A stretch of 64,000 nucleotides of DNA from Phycisphaerae bacterium (GCA_030432595.1 JAUIGU010000001.1:310001-374000), one strand, 5' to 3'. Shown: positions 24,991 to 34,321, counted from the stretch's first letter. A program made the numbers and translations. Notes: generated from the sequence alone by a model not told the origin.

Positions 24991-27029
24991 CCACGCTCAG
25001 CCTGCCCGTTGCCCCCTCGTCCCGTCGGCCCAAGCTCCAGCCGGGTGGCCTCCAGCGCGTCGCGCTGGTGGGCAACCCCAACGCCGGCAAGACTTCGTTG
25101 TTCAACGCGCTCACCGGCCTGCGGGCCAAGACCTCGAACTTTCCCGGCACCACCGTTGAGAAACGGCACGGCCAGCTGAAGCTGTCGCACGGGCCGGTCA
25201 CACTCATCGACCTGCCCGGGCTTTACGCGCTCGAGGCCGCTACGCCGGAGGAGCAGACCGCGCGGGACATCCTGCTCGGTCGCTTCGCCGAGGACCAGAC
25301 GCCCGACGCGCTCGTGCTGGTGCTGGACGCGACGAACCTGGACCGCAACCTGTTCCTGGCGTCGCAGGTGCTTCCGTTGCAGGTGCCGACAGTTGTGGCG
25401 TTGACGATGATGGACGCGGCCCGGCGGGGTGGCATCGATCTGGACCTGCCGAAGCTTTCGACTGAACTGGGCTGCCCGGTCATCCCGGTCAACGCGCCCC
25501 GGAACGAAGGGATCGACGCGCTGCGGACCGCGCTGGAAGGCATCGTCGCGGCACCGCAGGCACCGAAGGTGTCGCCCGCGCTCGCCGAATGCGGGACGTG
25601 TTCCGGCTGCCCGTTCTCGGCTCGGTACGACTGGGCCGAGTCCGTCGGTGCGGGCTGCGCGACCCAGCCGGGCGAATCGCACGGCAAGACCACCGAACGC
25701 CTCGACCGCGTGCTCACGCACAAGCGCGTGGGCGTGCTGCTTTTCGCGCTGGTCATGCTCGTGGTGTTCTGGATGATCTTCTCGATCGCGCAGCACCCGA
25801 TGGGCTGGATCGAGGGGATTTTCGGGTTCGCGGGCGAGGCGGTTTCGTCCGTAATCCCCGAGGGCGGCGTGTGGGACGACGTCGGGTCGCTTTTGGTAGA
25901 CGGCGTGATCGGCGGCGTAGGCGGGATGCTGATCTTCCTGCCGCAGATAGCGATCCTGTTCTTCTTCATCGCCCTGCTCGAAGACTCGGGCTACCTCGCA
26001 CGCGCCGCGTTCGTGATGGACCGGCTGATGCACCGGGTGGGCCTGCCGGGCAAGAGCTTCGTGCCGCTGCTGTCCGCCCACGCTTGCGCGTTGCCGGCGA
26101 TCATGTCGACGCGCGTCATTGAGAACAAGCGTGACCGGCTGGTGACCATCCTGGTCGCGCCGCTGATGACGTGCTCGGCCCGGGTGCCGGTGTACGCGTT
26201 GATCGTTGCGTTGCTGTTCGCGGATCGGCCGTGGCTGGCGTCGCTGACGTTCGCCGGGGCGTACGCCCTGGGCGTGGTTGCGGCGCTGGTGATGGCGATG
26301 CTGTTCAAGCGGACGATCCTGCGCGGCGAGACCGACCCGACGGTGATCGAACTGCCGAACTACAAGTGGCCGTCGCTGCGCAACGCGCTGTTGCTGACGC
26401 TGGACCGTTGCTGGATCTTCATCAAGAAGGCGGGCACGATCATCCTGCTGATCTCGGTGATCCTGTGGGCAATGGCGACGTACCCCAAGGCTGAACCGCC
26501 GGCCGAAGCGGTCGCGCTGGAAGCCCAGGCGGCACTGGTTGAGGGCGAGGGCGATGCCGGGGCCGCCGAAGCGCTGCGGGCCGAGGCTGAGCACCTCACG
26601 TCCCAGCACGCGCTGGACCACTCTATCGCCGGCCGGGTCGGCAACTTCATCGAGCCGATCTTCGCGCCGCTGGGGTTCGACGAGCGGATCAGCATCGGCG
26701 TGCTCACGTCGTTCGCGGCGCGGGAGGTGATCGTGTCGACGCTGGCCGTGCTCTACGGGGTGGGCGAGGACGCCGCGGAGGACGAGGGCACGATGCGCGA
26801 GACGCTCTTGTCCGCCCGGCGCGACGACGGCAGCCCGGTCTTCACCACCGCGACGTGCCTGAGCCTGCTGGTGTTCTACGTGTTGGCGATGCAGTGCCTG
26901 CCGACCCAGGCGGTCACCAAACGCGAGACCGGCTCGTGGGGCTGGGCGGGCTTCCAACTCGCGTACATGACCGCGCTGGCCTACATCGCGGCGCTGGTAA
27001 CCTTCCAGGTCGCCTCGATCTGGGTGTAG
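24987..27029 (+). CDS. feoB: Ferrous iron transport protein B
   Basis: 680 residues starting with GTG at 24987, coupled to feoA. The G-domain has G1 G29-NPNAGKTS37, switch I FPGTTVE and G3 D75-LPG, but G4 reads T140-M-M-D143 instead of N-x-x-D, which may change GTP specificity. Four Cys (202, 205, 208, 224) form a C-x2-C-x2-C-x15-C cluster between the G-domain and the membrane part. The membrane part has the two Gate motifs, with PLLSAHACALPAIMSTR and PLMTCSARVPVYALI. It imports Fe2+ across the inner membrane. The final Cys-rich FeoC-type tail is absent. Confidence 0.93.
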   Translation: MTTLSLPVAPSSRRPKLQPGGLQRVALVGNPNAGKTSLFNALTGLRAKTSNFPGTTVEKRHGQLKLSHGPVTLIDLPGLYALEAATPEEQTARDILLGRFAEDQTPDALVLVLDATNLDRNLFLASQVLPLQVPTVVALTMMDAARRGGIDLDLPKLSTELGCPVIPVNAPRNEGIDALRTALEGIVAAPQAPKVSPALAECGTCSGCPFSARYDWAESVGAGCATQPGESHGKTTERLDRVLTHKRVGVLLFALVMLVVFWMIFSIAQHPMGWIEGIFGFAGEAVSSVIPEGGVWDDVGSLLVDGVIGGVGGMLIFLPQIAILFFFIALLEDSGYLARAAFVMDRLMHRVGLPGKSFVPLLSAHACALPAIMSTRVIENKRDRLVTILVAPLMTCSARVPVYALIVALLFADRPWLASLTFAGAYALGVVAALVMAMLFKRTILRGETDPTVIELPNYKWPSLRNALLLTLDRCWIFIKKAGTIILLISVILWAMATYPKAEPPAEAVALEAQAALVEGEGDAGAAEALRAEAEHLTSQHALDHSIAGRVGNFIEPIFAPLGFDERISIGVLTSFAAREVIVSTLAVLYGVGEDAAEDEGTMRETLLSARRDDGSPVFTTATCLSLLVFYVLAMQCLPTQAVTKRETGSWGWAGFQLAYMTALAYIAALVTFQVASIWV

Positions 27030-27255
27030 GCCGCACTCGAATTCCGACGGAGGCGTAGCCGGCTGGGGGCTCCTCCGGGCTGGTTTTCGCGCGTCTACGC
27101 CTGCTATCCGGCTCAGAACGGGGAAAATCAGCAAAATCGGCCAACAAACCTTTACTTTTCTCACGCAATTCCTACGTTTGGACGACTCTGTCTTCACATT
27201 TTCTTAACAGAGCGGGCGCACCGGGCGTCCGGAGTCGTACGCAAGCGGGGCCGGC

Positions 27256-28491
27256 ATGAGAGAACACCCGGATGGATCGGACCGCCGCACGCTGACGCGG
27301 TGGAAGTTGACGCTCGTGTTGGGCGGCGTCTTTTTGATTGTTTCGTCGTACCTGCAACTGGCCGGCAGCGCGATGCCCTGGCCGGCGTGGGTCACGCTGG
27401 GCTCGGAGATGACGCTCGGGGCGTGGTGGTCGTCGGGGCTGCTGCTGCTGGCGGGCATGGTCGCGTTGGCGCTGGCCTCGACGGCAAGGGATCAAGGGCT
27501 GCCGGGCCGCTTGGCGTTTCTGGGGCTGGGCGTCGTGCTGGTGGCGTTGTCGCTGGACGAGATCGCCTCGCTCCACGAGCGTTACGACTGGAGCGAGATC
27601 GCCATCCCACGACTGCTGCGCCTTCCGCCGATCGCGCTGCTGATTGCGCTGACGCTGGCTTACGCGCTCTGGCAATTCTGGAAGCACCGCGGCACTTACG
27701 GCTCGCTCTGGTGGCTCGGCCTGATCGCGGGTTTCGGGGCGATGGGCAGCATCTACGCCTTTGAATTGATGGAACACGAGCTGCACTGGCCGGAATCATG
27801 GCTACCGGCACGGATGGCTTTCGAAGAAGGCGTCGAGCTGCTCGGCATGGGGCTGCTGCTGGTGGCCTTGATGCGTGTGCGACTGTCGCTGTCGCACGGC
27901 GATGAGCGTGGGCAAGCCGACCGTGAGGGGGCGTGGGCGGCGGGGCTGCTCATCGCGGCCGTCGCGCCCCTTCTGATCGTGCTGCACCACCTGATGCCGC
28001 TGGAAGGCAAGTGGCAACACATGGGCTGGCCCGGTCTGGCGGCGCCGTCACTGCTGCTGCTGGTGACGGCGTTCGCCGCCTACGCCGGCGCGGGGTTGAA
28101 GTCCGAGCATCGCTGGGCGTGGTTCGCCGCCGCGGCCGTGTTGCTGCTGGGTTCCTTGGAAACCACGATGGCGACCAAAGGGTTGCTGTTCGATGTGCCG
28201 GTGGACCGCTTCCGCCCGGACCTGACGTTCGTCGGCATCGGGCTGGCGGTGACAATGCTTGGACTGTTGTCGCGGCGGCGTTCGTGGTGGGTCGTGGGCG
28301 CCGCGGTGGTCGCGATCAACCTCGTGGGGCTGGCCATCTACAAGACGCCGATCGCCCAGTTCAAAGCCGCGGCCTCCGCGGGCCTGTTGCTGGCGTTGAT
28401 GGCCCAGCCCGGAACGGTGCGCCAGGCGGTCGCTTCCCGGCTCCCGGGCGGCGCGTGGCTCGCGAACGAGCCGGCCAACACCCCCTCGTGA
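27256..28491 (+). CDS. Polytopic membrane protein of unknown function
   Basis: 411 residues with about ten hydrophobic segments and a short basic N-terminus. Two polar motifs lie inside or beside helices: SLDEIASLHERYD (about 95-107) and FELMEHELHW/FEEGVELLGM (about 170-200). The repeated Glu/His pattern could bind metal or catalyse a reaction in the membrane, but I know no named family with certainty. It lies between feoB and rpe on the same strand with a 226-base gap after feoB and may be in one transcript with rpe (47 bases). Confidence 0.65.
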   Translation: MREHPDGSDRRTLTRWKLTLVLGGVFLIVSSYLQLAGSAMPWPAWVTLGSEMTLGAWWSSGLLLLAGMVALALASTARDQGLPGRLAFLGLGVVLVALSLDEIASLHERYDWSEIAIPRLLRLPPIALLIALTLAYALWQFWKHRGTYGSLWWLGLIAGFGAMGSIYAFELMEHELHWPESWLPARMAFEEGVELLGMGLLLVALMRVRLSLSHGDERGQADREGAWAAGLLIAAVAPLLIVLHHLMPLEGKWQHMGWPGLAAPSLLLLVTAFAAYAGAGLKSEHRWAWFAAAAVLLLGSLETTMATKGLLFDVPVDRFRPDLTFVGIGLAVTMLGLLSRRRSWWVVGAAVVAINLVGLAIYKTPIAQFKAAASAGLLLALMAQPGTVRQAVASRLPGGAWLANEPANTPS

Positions 28492-28538
28492 ATCGGGCCT
28501 TCGCCCGGAAACCGTCCGCCGCGAGTTACACTGCGCCG

Positions 28539-29231
28539 ATGCTCGACCTGACGCAGACGCCGACCCGCCCGCTGGTTGCGCCTTCCGTACTCGCGTCGGA
28601 CTTCGGCGCAATGGCGGCCGACGCGCAGGACGCGCTCGACGCCGGCGGCGACCTGCTGCACGTCGACGTCATGGACGGGCACTTCGTCCCGAACCTGACC
28701 TTCGGGGCCGACATGATCAAGGGGCTTCGGCGGCACCTGCCCGACGCGTACCTCGATGTCCACCTCATGGTGGTTCGGCCGCAGGACTACGTGAAGCCCT
28801 TCGCCGACTCGGGCGCGAACGGGTTCACGTTCCACATCGAGGTGTGCGACCCGTACCTCACGCGCGGCATCGAGCCCAAGTATTTGATCGAAGACATCCG
28901 CAAGGCGGGCATGACCCCGGGCATCACCGTCAACCCCGCGACGCCGACCGCTTGGATCGAGCCGCTGCTCGACCACGTCGACCTCGCGTTGGTGATGAGC
29001 GTGCAGCCGGGCTACGGTGGGCAGTCCTTCCGGCCCGAAACCGTCGAGAAAGTCCGGCTTCTGCGTGAGTTGGGCGGCGACCGCCTCCGCGTCGAGATGG
29101 ACGGTGGGCTGGACCCCGACACCTCGCGCCAGGCCGTCGCCGCGGGCGTGGACGTGCTCGTCGCCGGCTCGGCCGTGTTCGGCGCGGAAGACCGCGCCGC
29201 CACCATCAAGGCGATGCAGCAGCCGGCGTAA
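28539..29231 (+). CDS. rpe: Ribulose-phosphate 3-epimerase
   Basis: 230 residues. The TIM-barrel epimerase motifs are clear: VAPSVLASDFG, LLHVDVMDGHFVPNLTFG, HLMV, MSVQPGYGGQSF and VEMDGGL, with the metal-binding and catalytic His/Asp residues inside them. It interconverts ribulose 5-phosphate and xylulose 5-phosphate in the pentose phosphate pathway. The start at 28539 fits the family's N-terminus. It is convergent with the PA14 protein gene. Confidence 0.95.
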   Translation: MLDLTQTPTRPLVAPSVLASDFGAMAADAQDALDAGGDLLHVDVMDGHFVPNLTFGADMIKGLRRHLPDAYLDVHLMVVRPQDYVKPFADSGANGFTFHIEVCDPYLTRGIEPKYLIEDIRKAGMTPGITVNPATPTAWIEPLLDHVDLALVMSVQPGYGGQSFRPETVEKVRLLRELGGDRLRVEMDGGLDPDTSRQAVAAGVDVLVAGSAVFGAEDRAATIKAMQQPA

Positions 29232-29277
29232 CGCGGCCGCTCCGCCGCACGATCATCTTTTAAGTACGGCTTCTCCG

Positions 29278-30783
29278 CTACTCCGCGGCGTCGGCGTCTG
29301 GCTTGAACTCGGGCCACGCGAACCCGACCTCCGCCAACGACGCCTCCATCACCGCGACGCGCTGCGGAAACAGCCGGCGGACGCTCGACAACTGTTCGGC
29401 GTCGCCGTTCGTGCTCAGGTACAGCCGCAAGAACTCGGCGAAGTCCTCGAACGGGTTCAGCCGGGCGTAGTGCGACAACGAAAGCAACTCGCCCTCCCAC
29501 GCGACCCGCCAGTCTTCGAGGCAGCGCGTCCGGTCCATCAGCAAATGCCCGGCCTCGTGGCTAAACGTCGAGTCGAGGTTGTCCAGCGACGCCGGCCCTC
29601 CCAGCCGGACCCAGATCGTTCCGCCGCCGCCGTTGAACTCCGACGCCGTGCCGTACGGCTCCACCGTGATCCGACGCACCAGGTTCCGCAGCGCCGCGGG
29701 CAACCCCGCCAGCGCCTGCGGGACGCGCTCCTGCTCCGCCGCGCCCTCGATCGGCGTAAACACGGTTACGGCGTGCCCGTCCTCAAACGTCACGACCTGC
29801 TTATACCCCTCGCGTTGCGCACCGCGCCAGCCGTCGTAGTCCGTTGGTTCGGGTTCGGTGCTGGTGTACGCGGCGCGGTGCAGCACCTCGCCGCGCTCCG
29901 TTTGCCCGTTCGGCCAGCCGCGCAGGAACCCCGCGAGCACCTTGAGCTGGTGCCAGTAAGGCAACTCGTCGTAGTTCGTCTGTTCGAGCAGGTGGTTGAA
30001 GTCACGCCGGACCGCGGCGCTGTAGAGCGTCGGACCCTCGAGCAGGTCCACCATCAGGTCGCCCTCGTGCTCGGGCAACTCGAAGAAGCCCTGGGTCTGA
30101 AACACCTTGCGGTACGCGTAGGCCGGGTCGTCCGCGTGCAGCGCCGCCGGATCGTCGAGCGCGCGGCGGGCGGCTTCGTACCGCTCCACCGAGACCCGCA
30201 GCCGCTCGCCGGGGATCGGCGCGAGATCTTCCGCGCCCGGCGGCTGCCACAGCACGTTCAGGTTCACCCCGCCGTCACCCTGGTAGTGACTCACCCGCAG
30301 CTCGTGCCAACCCTCGACCAACTCGACCGTGCCCCGCGTCGGCGGCGTGTTCCCGCCGGCCCAGACGTTCCGCCCCAGCGGCTCGTTGGCAACGATCAAC
30401 TCCGCCCCGTCGTCGGCCTTGATCGTGAACACATACTCTCCGCTCCGCGGCGCGAAAACCTCCCCCGCAATCTCGATCTGGATCGAGTCCTTTCGCCCTT
30501 CAAACCCCGCGTCGCGGGTAAAGTGCAGCTGGCCCAGAATGCCCACATTCTTGGGCGGGACCCCCGGCAGCAGATTGCGGATCGTCTTGGGCCGACGCGG
30601 CAGCTCGTAGAGTTCGTAGAGCAGGCCAGGCCTGGTCTGGCTGTCCACCCCGACGGTCGGCGACACCTTCGACGCAGGCGCTTCCACCCCCGGCTCGGCG
30701 GCATGCACGGCCAGGCAAGCCTCGTACCCCAGCCCGCCCGCCAAACCTATCGCCACGAGAAACCGTCGGAGTGCGTCGTTCAT
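29278..30783 (-). CDS. Secreted PA14-domain protein with anthrax-lethal-factor-like zinc peptidase domain
   Basis: 501 residues with a signal peptide (about 1-29, ending AVHA). Residues about 50-190 form a PA14 domain (GLLYELYELP, then EYVFTIKADDGAELIVANE and WHELRVSHYQGDGG), a module that often binds sugars. The C-terminal part has H409-EAGH413, an HExxH zinc site, and the downstream E-D-F-A-E450, which matches the third ligand region in M34/lethal-factor-like peptidases (…EDFAEFLRLY). The combination suggests a secreted protease held on a polysaccharide. It has no PEP-CTERM or LEPR motif. The peptidase call is inferred from motif and spacing. Confidence 0.7.
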   Translation of the reverse strand: MNDALRRFLVAIGLAGGLGYEACLAVHAAEPGVEAPASKVSPTVGVDSQTRPGLLYELYELPRRPKTIRNLLPGVPPKNVGILGQLHFTRDAGFEGRKDSIQIEIAGEVFAPRSGEYVFTIKADDGAELIVANEPLGRNVWAGGNTPPTRGTVELVEGWHELRVSHYQGDGGVNLNVLWQPPGAEDLAPIPGERLRVSVERYEAARRALDDPAALHADDPAYAYRKVFQTQGFFELPEHEGDLMVDLLEGPTLYSAAVRRDFNHLLEQTNYDELPYWHQLKVLAGFLRGWPNGQTERGEVLHRAAYTSTEPEPTDYDGWRGAQREGYKQVVTFEDGHAVTVFTPIEGAAEQERVPQALAGLPAALRNLVRRITVEPYGTASEFNGGGGTIWVRLGGPASLDNLDSTFSHEAGHLLMDRTRCLEDWRVAWEGELLSLSHYARLNPFEDFAEFLRLYLSTNGDAEQLSSVRRLFPQRVAVMEASLAEVGFAWPEFKPDADAAE

Positions 30784-30968
30784 CCCCGCACTCTAGCCAT
30801 GGCACGCCGCCAACCCAACCGCCCGCCCAACCGCCCGGCCCAGCCCACCGCTCAACCAAAGCCCGGCCGCAGTCTGGCCGAATGAAACCGCCGCCCCTCA
30901 AACTTTCACGTTTGACGCTCTCGGGGCCGATGCGTAGCATCGTGGATTCGGCGGAGACGCCGGACGCC

Positions 30969-31039
30969 AGGCCCATGGTGTAATGGTAGCACAGCAGATT
31001 CTGGTTCTGTTAGTCGGGGTTCAAATCCCTGTGGGCCTG
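30969..31039 (+). tRNA. tRNA-Gln (anticodon CTG)
   Basis: The cloverleaf is complete: acceptor AGGCCCA/TGGGCCT (30969-30975 with 31032-31038), D-arm GTGT-AATGGTA-GCAC, anticodon stem GCAGA/TCTGT with loop TTCTGGT, and T-arm CGGGG-TTCAAAT-CCCTG. The discriminator base is G. No CCA is encoded, so it is added after transcription. Confidence 0.93.
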
Positions 31040-31136
31040 TTTCAAGACTGATCACCTCTTCGTCGCGCACCGCGCGATCTTGAAACGGATAGAACCGAAC
31101 ACCCAATCCAACCGTATGACGCGATTCGGTGCGCGC

Positions 31137-31170
31137 AAAAAGGAAGGGGCACGTACGAGTACGTGCCCCT
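31137..31170 (-). terminator. Strong hairpin, probable terminator of the minus-strand polysaccharide gene block
   Basis: AGGGGCACGTAC (31145-31156) and GTACGTGCCCCT (31159-31170) are perfect complements around a two-base centre. On the minus strand the stem is followed by TCC and TTTTT (complement of 31137-31144). It is about 215 bases beyond the last gene of the block. The rest of 31040-31385 contains no gene that I can support. Confidence 0.65.
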
Positions 31171-31385
31171 CCGCGAGGAGATAGGCGACGGTTGGTGGAA
31201 ACCGTCGCCATCGGGGGAGTTGTCGAAACGCCTAAAAACAAGTTGGCGTTTAAAACCGAAACCGCGAACACAGACCTGCAAAGAGATCACAACGACACGA
31301 AGCGCGTGCGACACCCGGGCACATCACAACCCAGGTTGCTTCAGGCCAAAGGCTAAACCGACGAACCGGCAGGATGGCCGCGAGG

Positions 31386-32672
31386 TTACGTCACCGCTTC
31401 GATCTGCCGACCGGGCGTCCCCGCCAACGTCGGGCGCGCCGGTTCGAGGGTCGCGTCTTCGGGACGCGGGACCGGCGTGACCGTGCCGACGAGCTTCTGA
31501 TAAAAGTCGATCAGGACGCTGCGGCTGTGGCCCCAACGCAGCTGCGACTCAAAGCGGGCCCGCCCGAACTCGGACATGTGCGCCATCCGGACCGGGTCCT
31601 GGAGCAGGTCGATGATGGCCTGCCCCATCAGGTCCTCACGGTTGTCCGAGATATAGACCGCGGCGTCCTCGGCGCTGTACCGGCTTTCCTTGAGGTCGAA
31701 ACTGATGATCGGCAGACCGAACGCCATGTATTCAACGATCTTGTTCATTGTCGACACGTCGTTCAGCGGGTTTTTTGGGTCCGGGGCGAGCCCGAAGTCC
31801 GCCGTCGAGAAGTAGGTCCGCAGCTCGTAGTCGTTGATCCGGCCGGTGAAGTGGACCTTGCCTTCGAGCCCGAGCTCTTTGTTGAGCTCGACCAGCCGCG
31901 GTGTTTCGTCGCCACGACCAATGAACGCGAAGGTCGTGTCGGTGAGGCCGCGGTCGAAGGCGTGGCGTACCGCACGGAGGGCGTAGTCCACGCCGTCCTG
32001 CTTGCCCATCACGCCCAGGTAAACGCCCAGGTTTTTGCAACCGCGCTTGAGGCCGGGGTCTTCGCGGACGGGCGTGAATCGATCTTTGGCCGGGCCACTG
32101 CGCACAACGACCACGTCGTCGGGGTTCATCCGACCGCGGCTGAGCGCCACGTCGCGGTATGTCTGGTTGGTCGAGATGACGCCGTCCGCCGCCTCGAACT
32201 GCTTCCGCTCCACCCAGCACAGCGCCTTCCACAACAGGTCGCGCCGGCCGAACTTCGACTCGTAAAGCTCTGGGCACAGGTCATGATGATCGAAGACGTA
32301 CTTGACCCCGCGCCGCTGATACGACCGGGCCAGCGTCCAAAACAGGTCCGGCGGGTTGCAGGTCTGGATCACGTCGAACGGGCAGTCGTTCCAGACGCGC
32401 CGCATCATCTTGCGCGTGTGGCGGAGGCTGTACGCGTACTCGCGAAAGAACGCGAGCTTGCCCGTGGCCTGCGGCGGCGTGGGGTAGCGGTAGACGAAGA
32501 TGCCGTCGATCTCGCGGACCGGCTCGTCGTCGCCGTTCTCGGGGTAGGGCGAGATCACGCTCACGCGGAACCCGGCGTCGCGCAGCGCGGTCGACTCCAT
32601 CCAGACCCGTCGATCAAACGGGACGGGCAGGTTCTGCACCAGAATCAGTATGTGCGCACGGTAGTTCTTCAT
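31386..32672 (-). CDS. Glycosyltransferase, GT4-like (GT-B fold)
   Basis: 428 residues from the ATG at 32672 (MKNYRAHILILVQNLPV), preceded by a purine-rich GGAAAGGATGGAG. It has the two-lobed GT-B layout: an N-terminal domain with HDLCPELYESKFG, and a C-terminal nucleotide-sugar domain with VYLGVMGKQDGVDYALRA and the ExxE-type region DVSTMNKIVEYMAFGLPII. It adds a sugar from an NDP-sugar at the cytoplasmic face. It is the last gene of the polysaccharide block, after the GDP-mannose dehydrogenase. Donor and linkage cannot be read. Confidence 0.85.
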   Translation of the reverse strand: MKNYRAHILILVQNLPVPFDRRVWMESTALRDAGFRVSVISPYPENGDDEPVREIDGIFVYRYPTPPQATGKLAFFREYAYSLRHTRKMMRRVWNDCPFDVIQTCNPPDLFWTLARSYQRRGVKYVFDHHDLCPELYESKFGRRDLLWKALCWVERKQFEAADGVISTNQTYRDVALSRGRMNPDDVVVVRSGPAKDRFTPVREDPGLKRGCKNLGVYLGVMGKQDGVDYALRAVRHAFDRGLTDTTFAFIGRGDETPRLVELNKELGLEGKVHFTGRINDYELRTYFSTADFGLAPDPKNPLNDVSTMNKIVEYMAFGLPIISFDLKESRYSAEDAAVYISDNREDLMGQAIIDLLQDPVRMAHMSEFGRARFESQLRWGHSRSVLIDFYQKLVGTVTPVPRPEDATLEPARPTLAGTPGRQIEAVT

Positions 32673-33010
32673 CGCTCCATCCTTTCCCCCGGAGGACACC
32701 CACAAAGCCAGGCCTTCTTCTCTCGATCCGATTGCATGCCTTTGCAATCTCATCCTCCCGCGGGCGCGTAAGCCCTCAGGATGTAATAAACCCGTGACAC
32801 CGTCTGCGTAAGAACAGCGAAGCTCTTGTTTCGCCGTCCACGCGAGGTACCGGATTTACGCCGAACACTTTACCGAAAAACGTCTGCGAACGCTCGCGAA
32901 TTCATGGGCGTCCCAGTAGGTATTTACCCGGGCAGCAACACCGGGCGATGATCCGCGTTCGAATCAACCATCGCGGTCTGTCTCACCGACGAATCAGCGG
33001 CGGCTGCGCT
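32673..33010. other. Intergenic region without genes, upstream of the GT4 gene
   Basis: 338 bases between the GT4 start and the dehydrogenase stop. I see no gene. The element GGTACCTCG (minus strand, about 32850) recurs upstream of the PEP-CTERM gene at 36199, and a tRNA-like stretch at 32930-33025 was considered and rejected. The gap is large enough for a separate promoter for the GT4 gene. Confidence 0.4.
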
Positions 33011-34321
33011 CTACCAATAAAGCCCGTCGGTCTTGACTTCGTTCGCCGTGAAATCGGATACACCGACCAGATCAAAGACCCGCTGATCGTCCTCCAGGTT
33101 CTCCAAAGCCTCCATGATCTCAGGCGTGTGGTGGCCAACGACGATCAGATCGGCGTCGATGATGGCACGGCGCGGCGAAGTCAGTAAGCGTCGCAGGTGT
33201 GGGAGCTCCTGCTCGATGTAGCGCTTGTTCGCACCGTGCAGCGCCGCATATTTGACGCTGGGGTCGGCGATGCGGACGTCGTAACCACGCCCGATCAATC
33301 GTTCGGCCAGCGACAGCAGCGGGCTTTCGCGCAGGTCGTCAGTCCCGGGCTTGAAGCTCAACCCCAGCAGCGCGATCCGCCGGCAGCCGTGCGCCATCAC
33401 CCGCCGGGCCACGGCCTCGATCTGGTCGCGGTTGCTCTGCAGCATCCCGTTGAGCATCGGGATCGCGGCGTCGGTCTGCCGCCCCGCGTAGGTAAAGGCG
33501 CGGAGGTCTTTGGGCAGGCAGCTCCCGCCGAAGGCAAACCCCGGCCGCAGGTACCTCGGCGAGATGTTGAGCTTCTGATCCTGGCACACCAGTTCCATCA
33601 CCGCACGAGCGTCCACACCAAGCCCTTTGCAGACCGCCCCGATCTCGTTCGCGAACGTGATCTTGACGGCGTGGAACAGGTTGCACGCGTACTTGACCGC
33701 CTCGGCCGTGTGGACCGAGACGTGGTGGATCGGCCGATCAATGTCCGCGAATAGCTTCGCCACCCGCTCGAATTCGCCTTCGCACTCGGTCCCGACGATC
33801 GTGTAGGGCGGGTCGTCGAAGTCGCGGATGGACGTCCCTTCGCGCAGGAATTCCGGGTTCATGCTCAGGCCGAACGCCTCGCCCATCGCCCCGCCGGTCG
33901 CGGCTTCGAGGATCGGCTGCACCACCCCCAGCGTCGTGCCCGGCAGCACTGTCGAGCGGATCACCACCGAGTGGTAAGCGCCCTTCTGACGGATCGCCTC
34001 GCCGATCTGCTGACACACGCGTTCGACGTGGGTCGTGTCCAGACTGCCGTTGGGGCGTGACGGCGTCCCGACGCACACGATGGAGAGGTCCGAATGCTTC
34101 ACCGCCTCGGCGCAGTCCGACGTAACGCTGATCTTGCCGGCCTTCACCATTGCGCCGATCAACTCGTTGAGCCCCTCCTCGACGATCGGGCTGCGGCCCA
34201 GCCGGATCAGTTCGAGTTTGCGCTCATCGACATCGACGCCGATGACACTATTGCATCGTTGGGCCAAACACGACGACGTCACCGCGCCGACGTAACCCAG
34301 ACCAAAAACTGAGATATTCAT
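33011..34321 (-). CDS. GDP-mannose 6-dehydrogenase (AlgD-like)
   Basis: 436 residues, the length of Pseudomonas AlgD. The N-terminal Rossmann motif is GLGYVGAV (8-15), and the catalytic cysteine lies at C268 in GGSCLPKD, the same number as in AlgD. The variant SCLPKD (not SCFPKD) also favours GDP-mannose over UDP-glucose. The enzyme oxidises GDP-mannose twice to GDP-mannuronate with NAD+, supplying a uronic acid donor. It lies in the polysaccharide block between two glycosyltransferases. UDP-glucose dehydrogenase remains the alternative. Confidence 0.85.
   Translation of the reverse strand: MNISVFGLGYVGAVTSSCLAQRCNSVIGVDVDERKLELIRLGRSPIVEEGLNELIGAMVKAGKISVTSDCAEAVKHSDLSIVCVGTPSRPNGSLDTTHVERVCQQIGEAIRQKGAYHSVVIRSTVLPGTTLGVVQPILEAATGGAMGEAFGLSMNPEFLREGTSIRDFDDPPYTIVGTECEGEFERVAKLFADIDRPIHHVSVHTAEAVKYACNLFHAVKITFANEIGAVCKGLGVDARAVMELVCQDQKLNISPRYLRPGFAFGGSCLPKDLRAFTYAGRQTDAAIPMLNGMLQSNRDQIEAVARRVMAHGCRRIALLGLSFKPGTDDLRESPLLSLAERLIGRGYDVRIADPSVKYAALHGANKRYIEQELPHLRRLLTSPRRAIIDADLIVVGHHTPEIMEALENLEDDQRVFDLVGVSDFTANEVKTDGLYW

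Noticed and set aside
31042-31356. Small open frames on both strands after the tRNA
   Set aside because: They span a perfect terminator-like hairpin, have no ribosome binding site and no protein-like pattern.
32930-33025. tRNA-like sequence on the minus strand (TTGGTAGAGC D-arm-like and GATTCGAAC T-loop-like parts)
   Set aside because: The 5' part is the end of the dehydrogenase coding sequence, no anticodon stem or acceptor of correct length can be formed, and the spacing is too long. It is best seen as chance or a decayed tRNA remnant.
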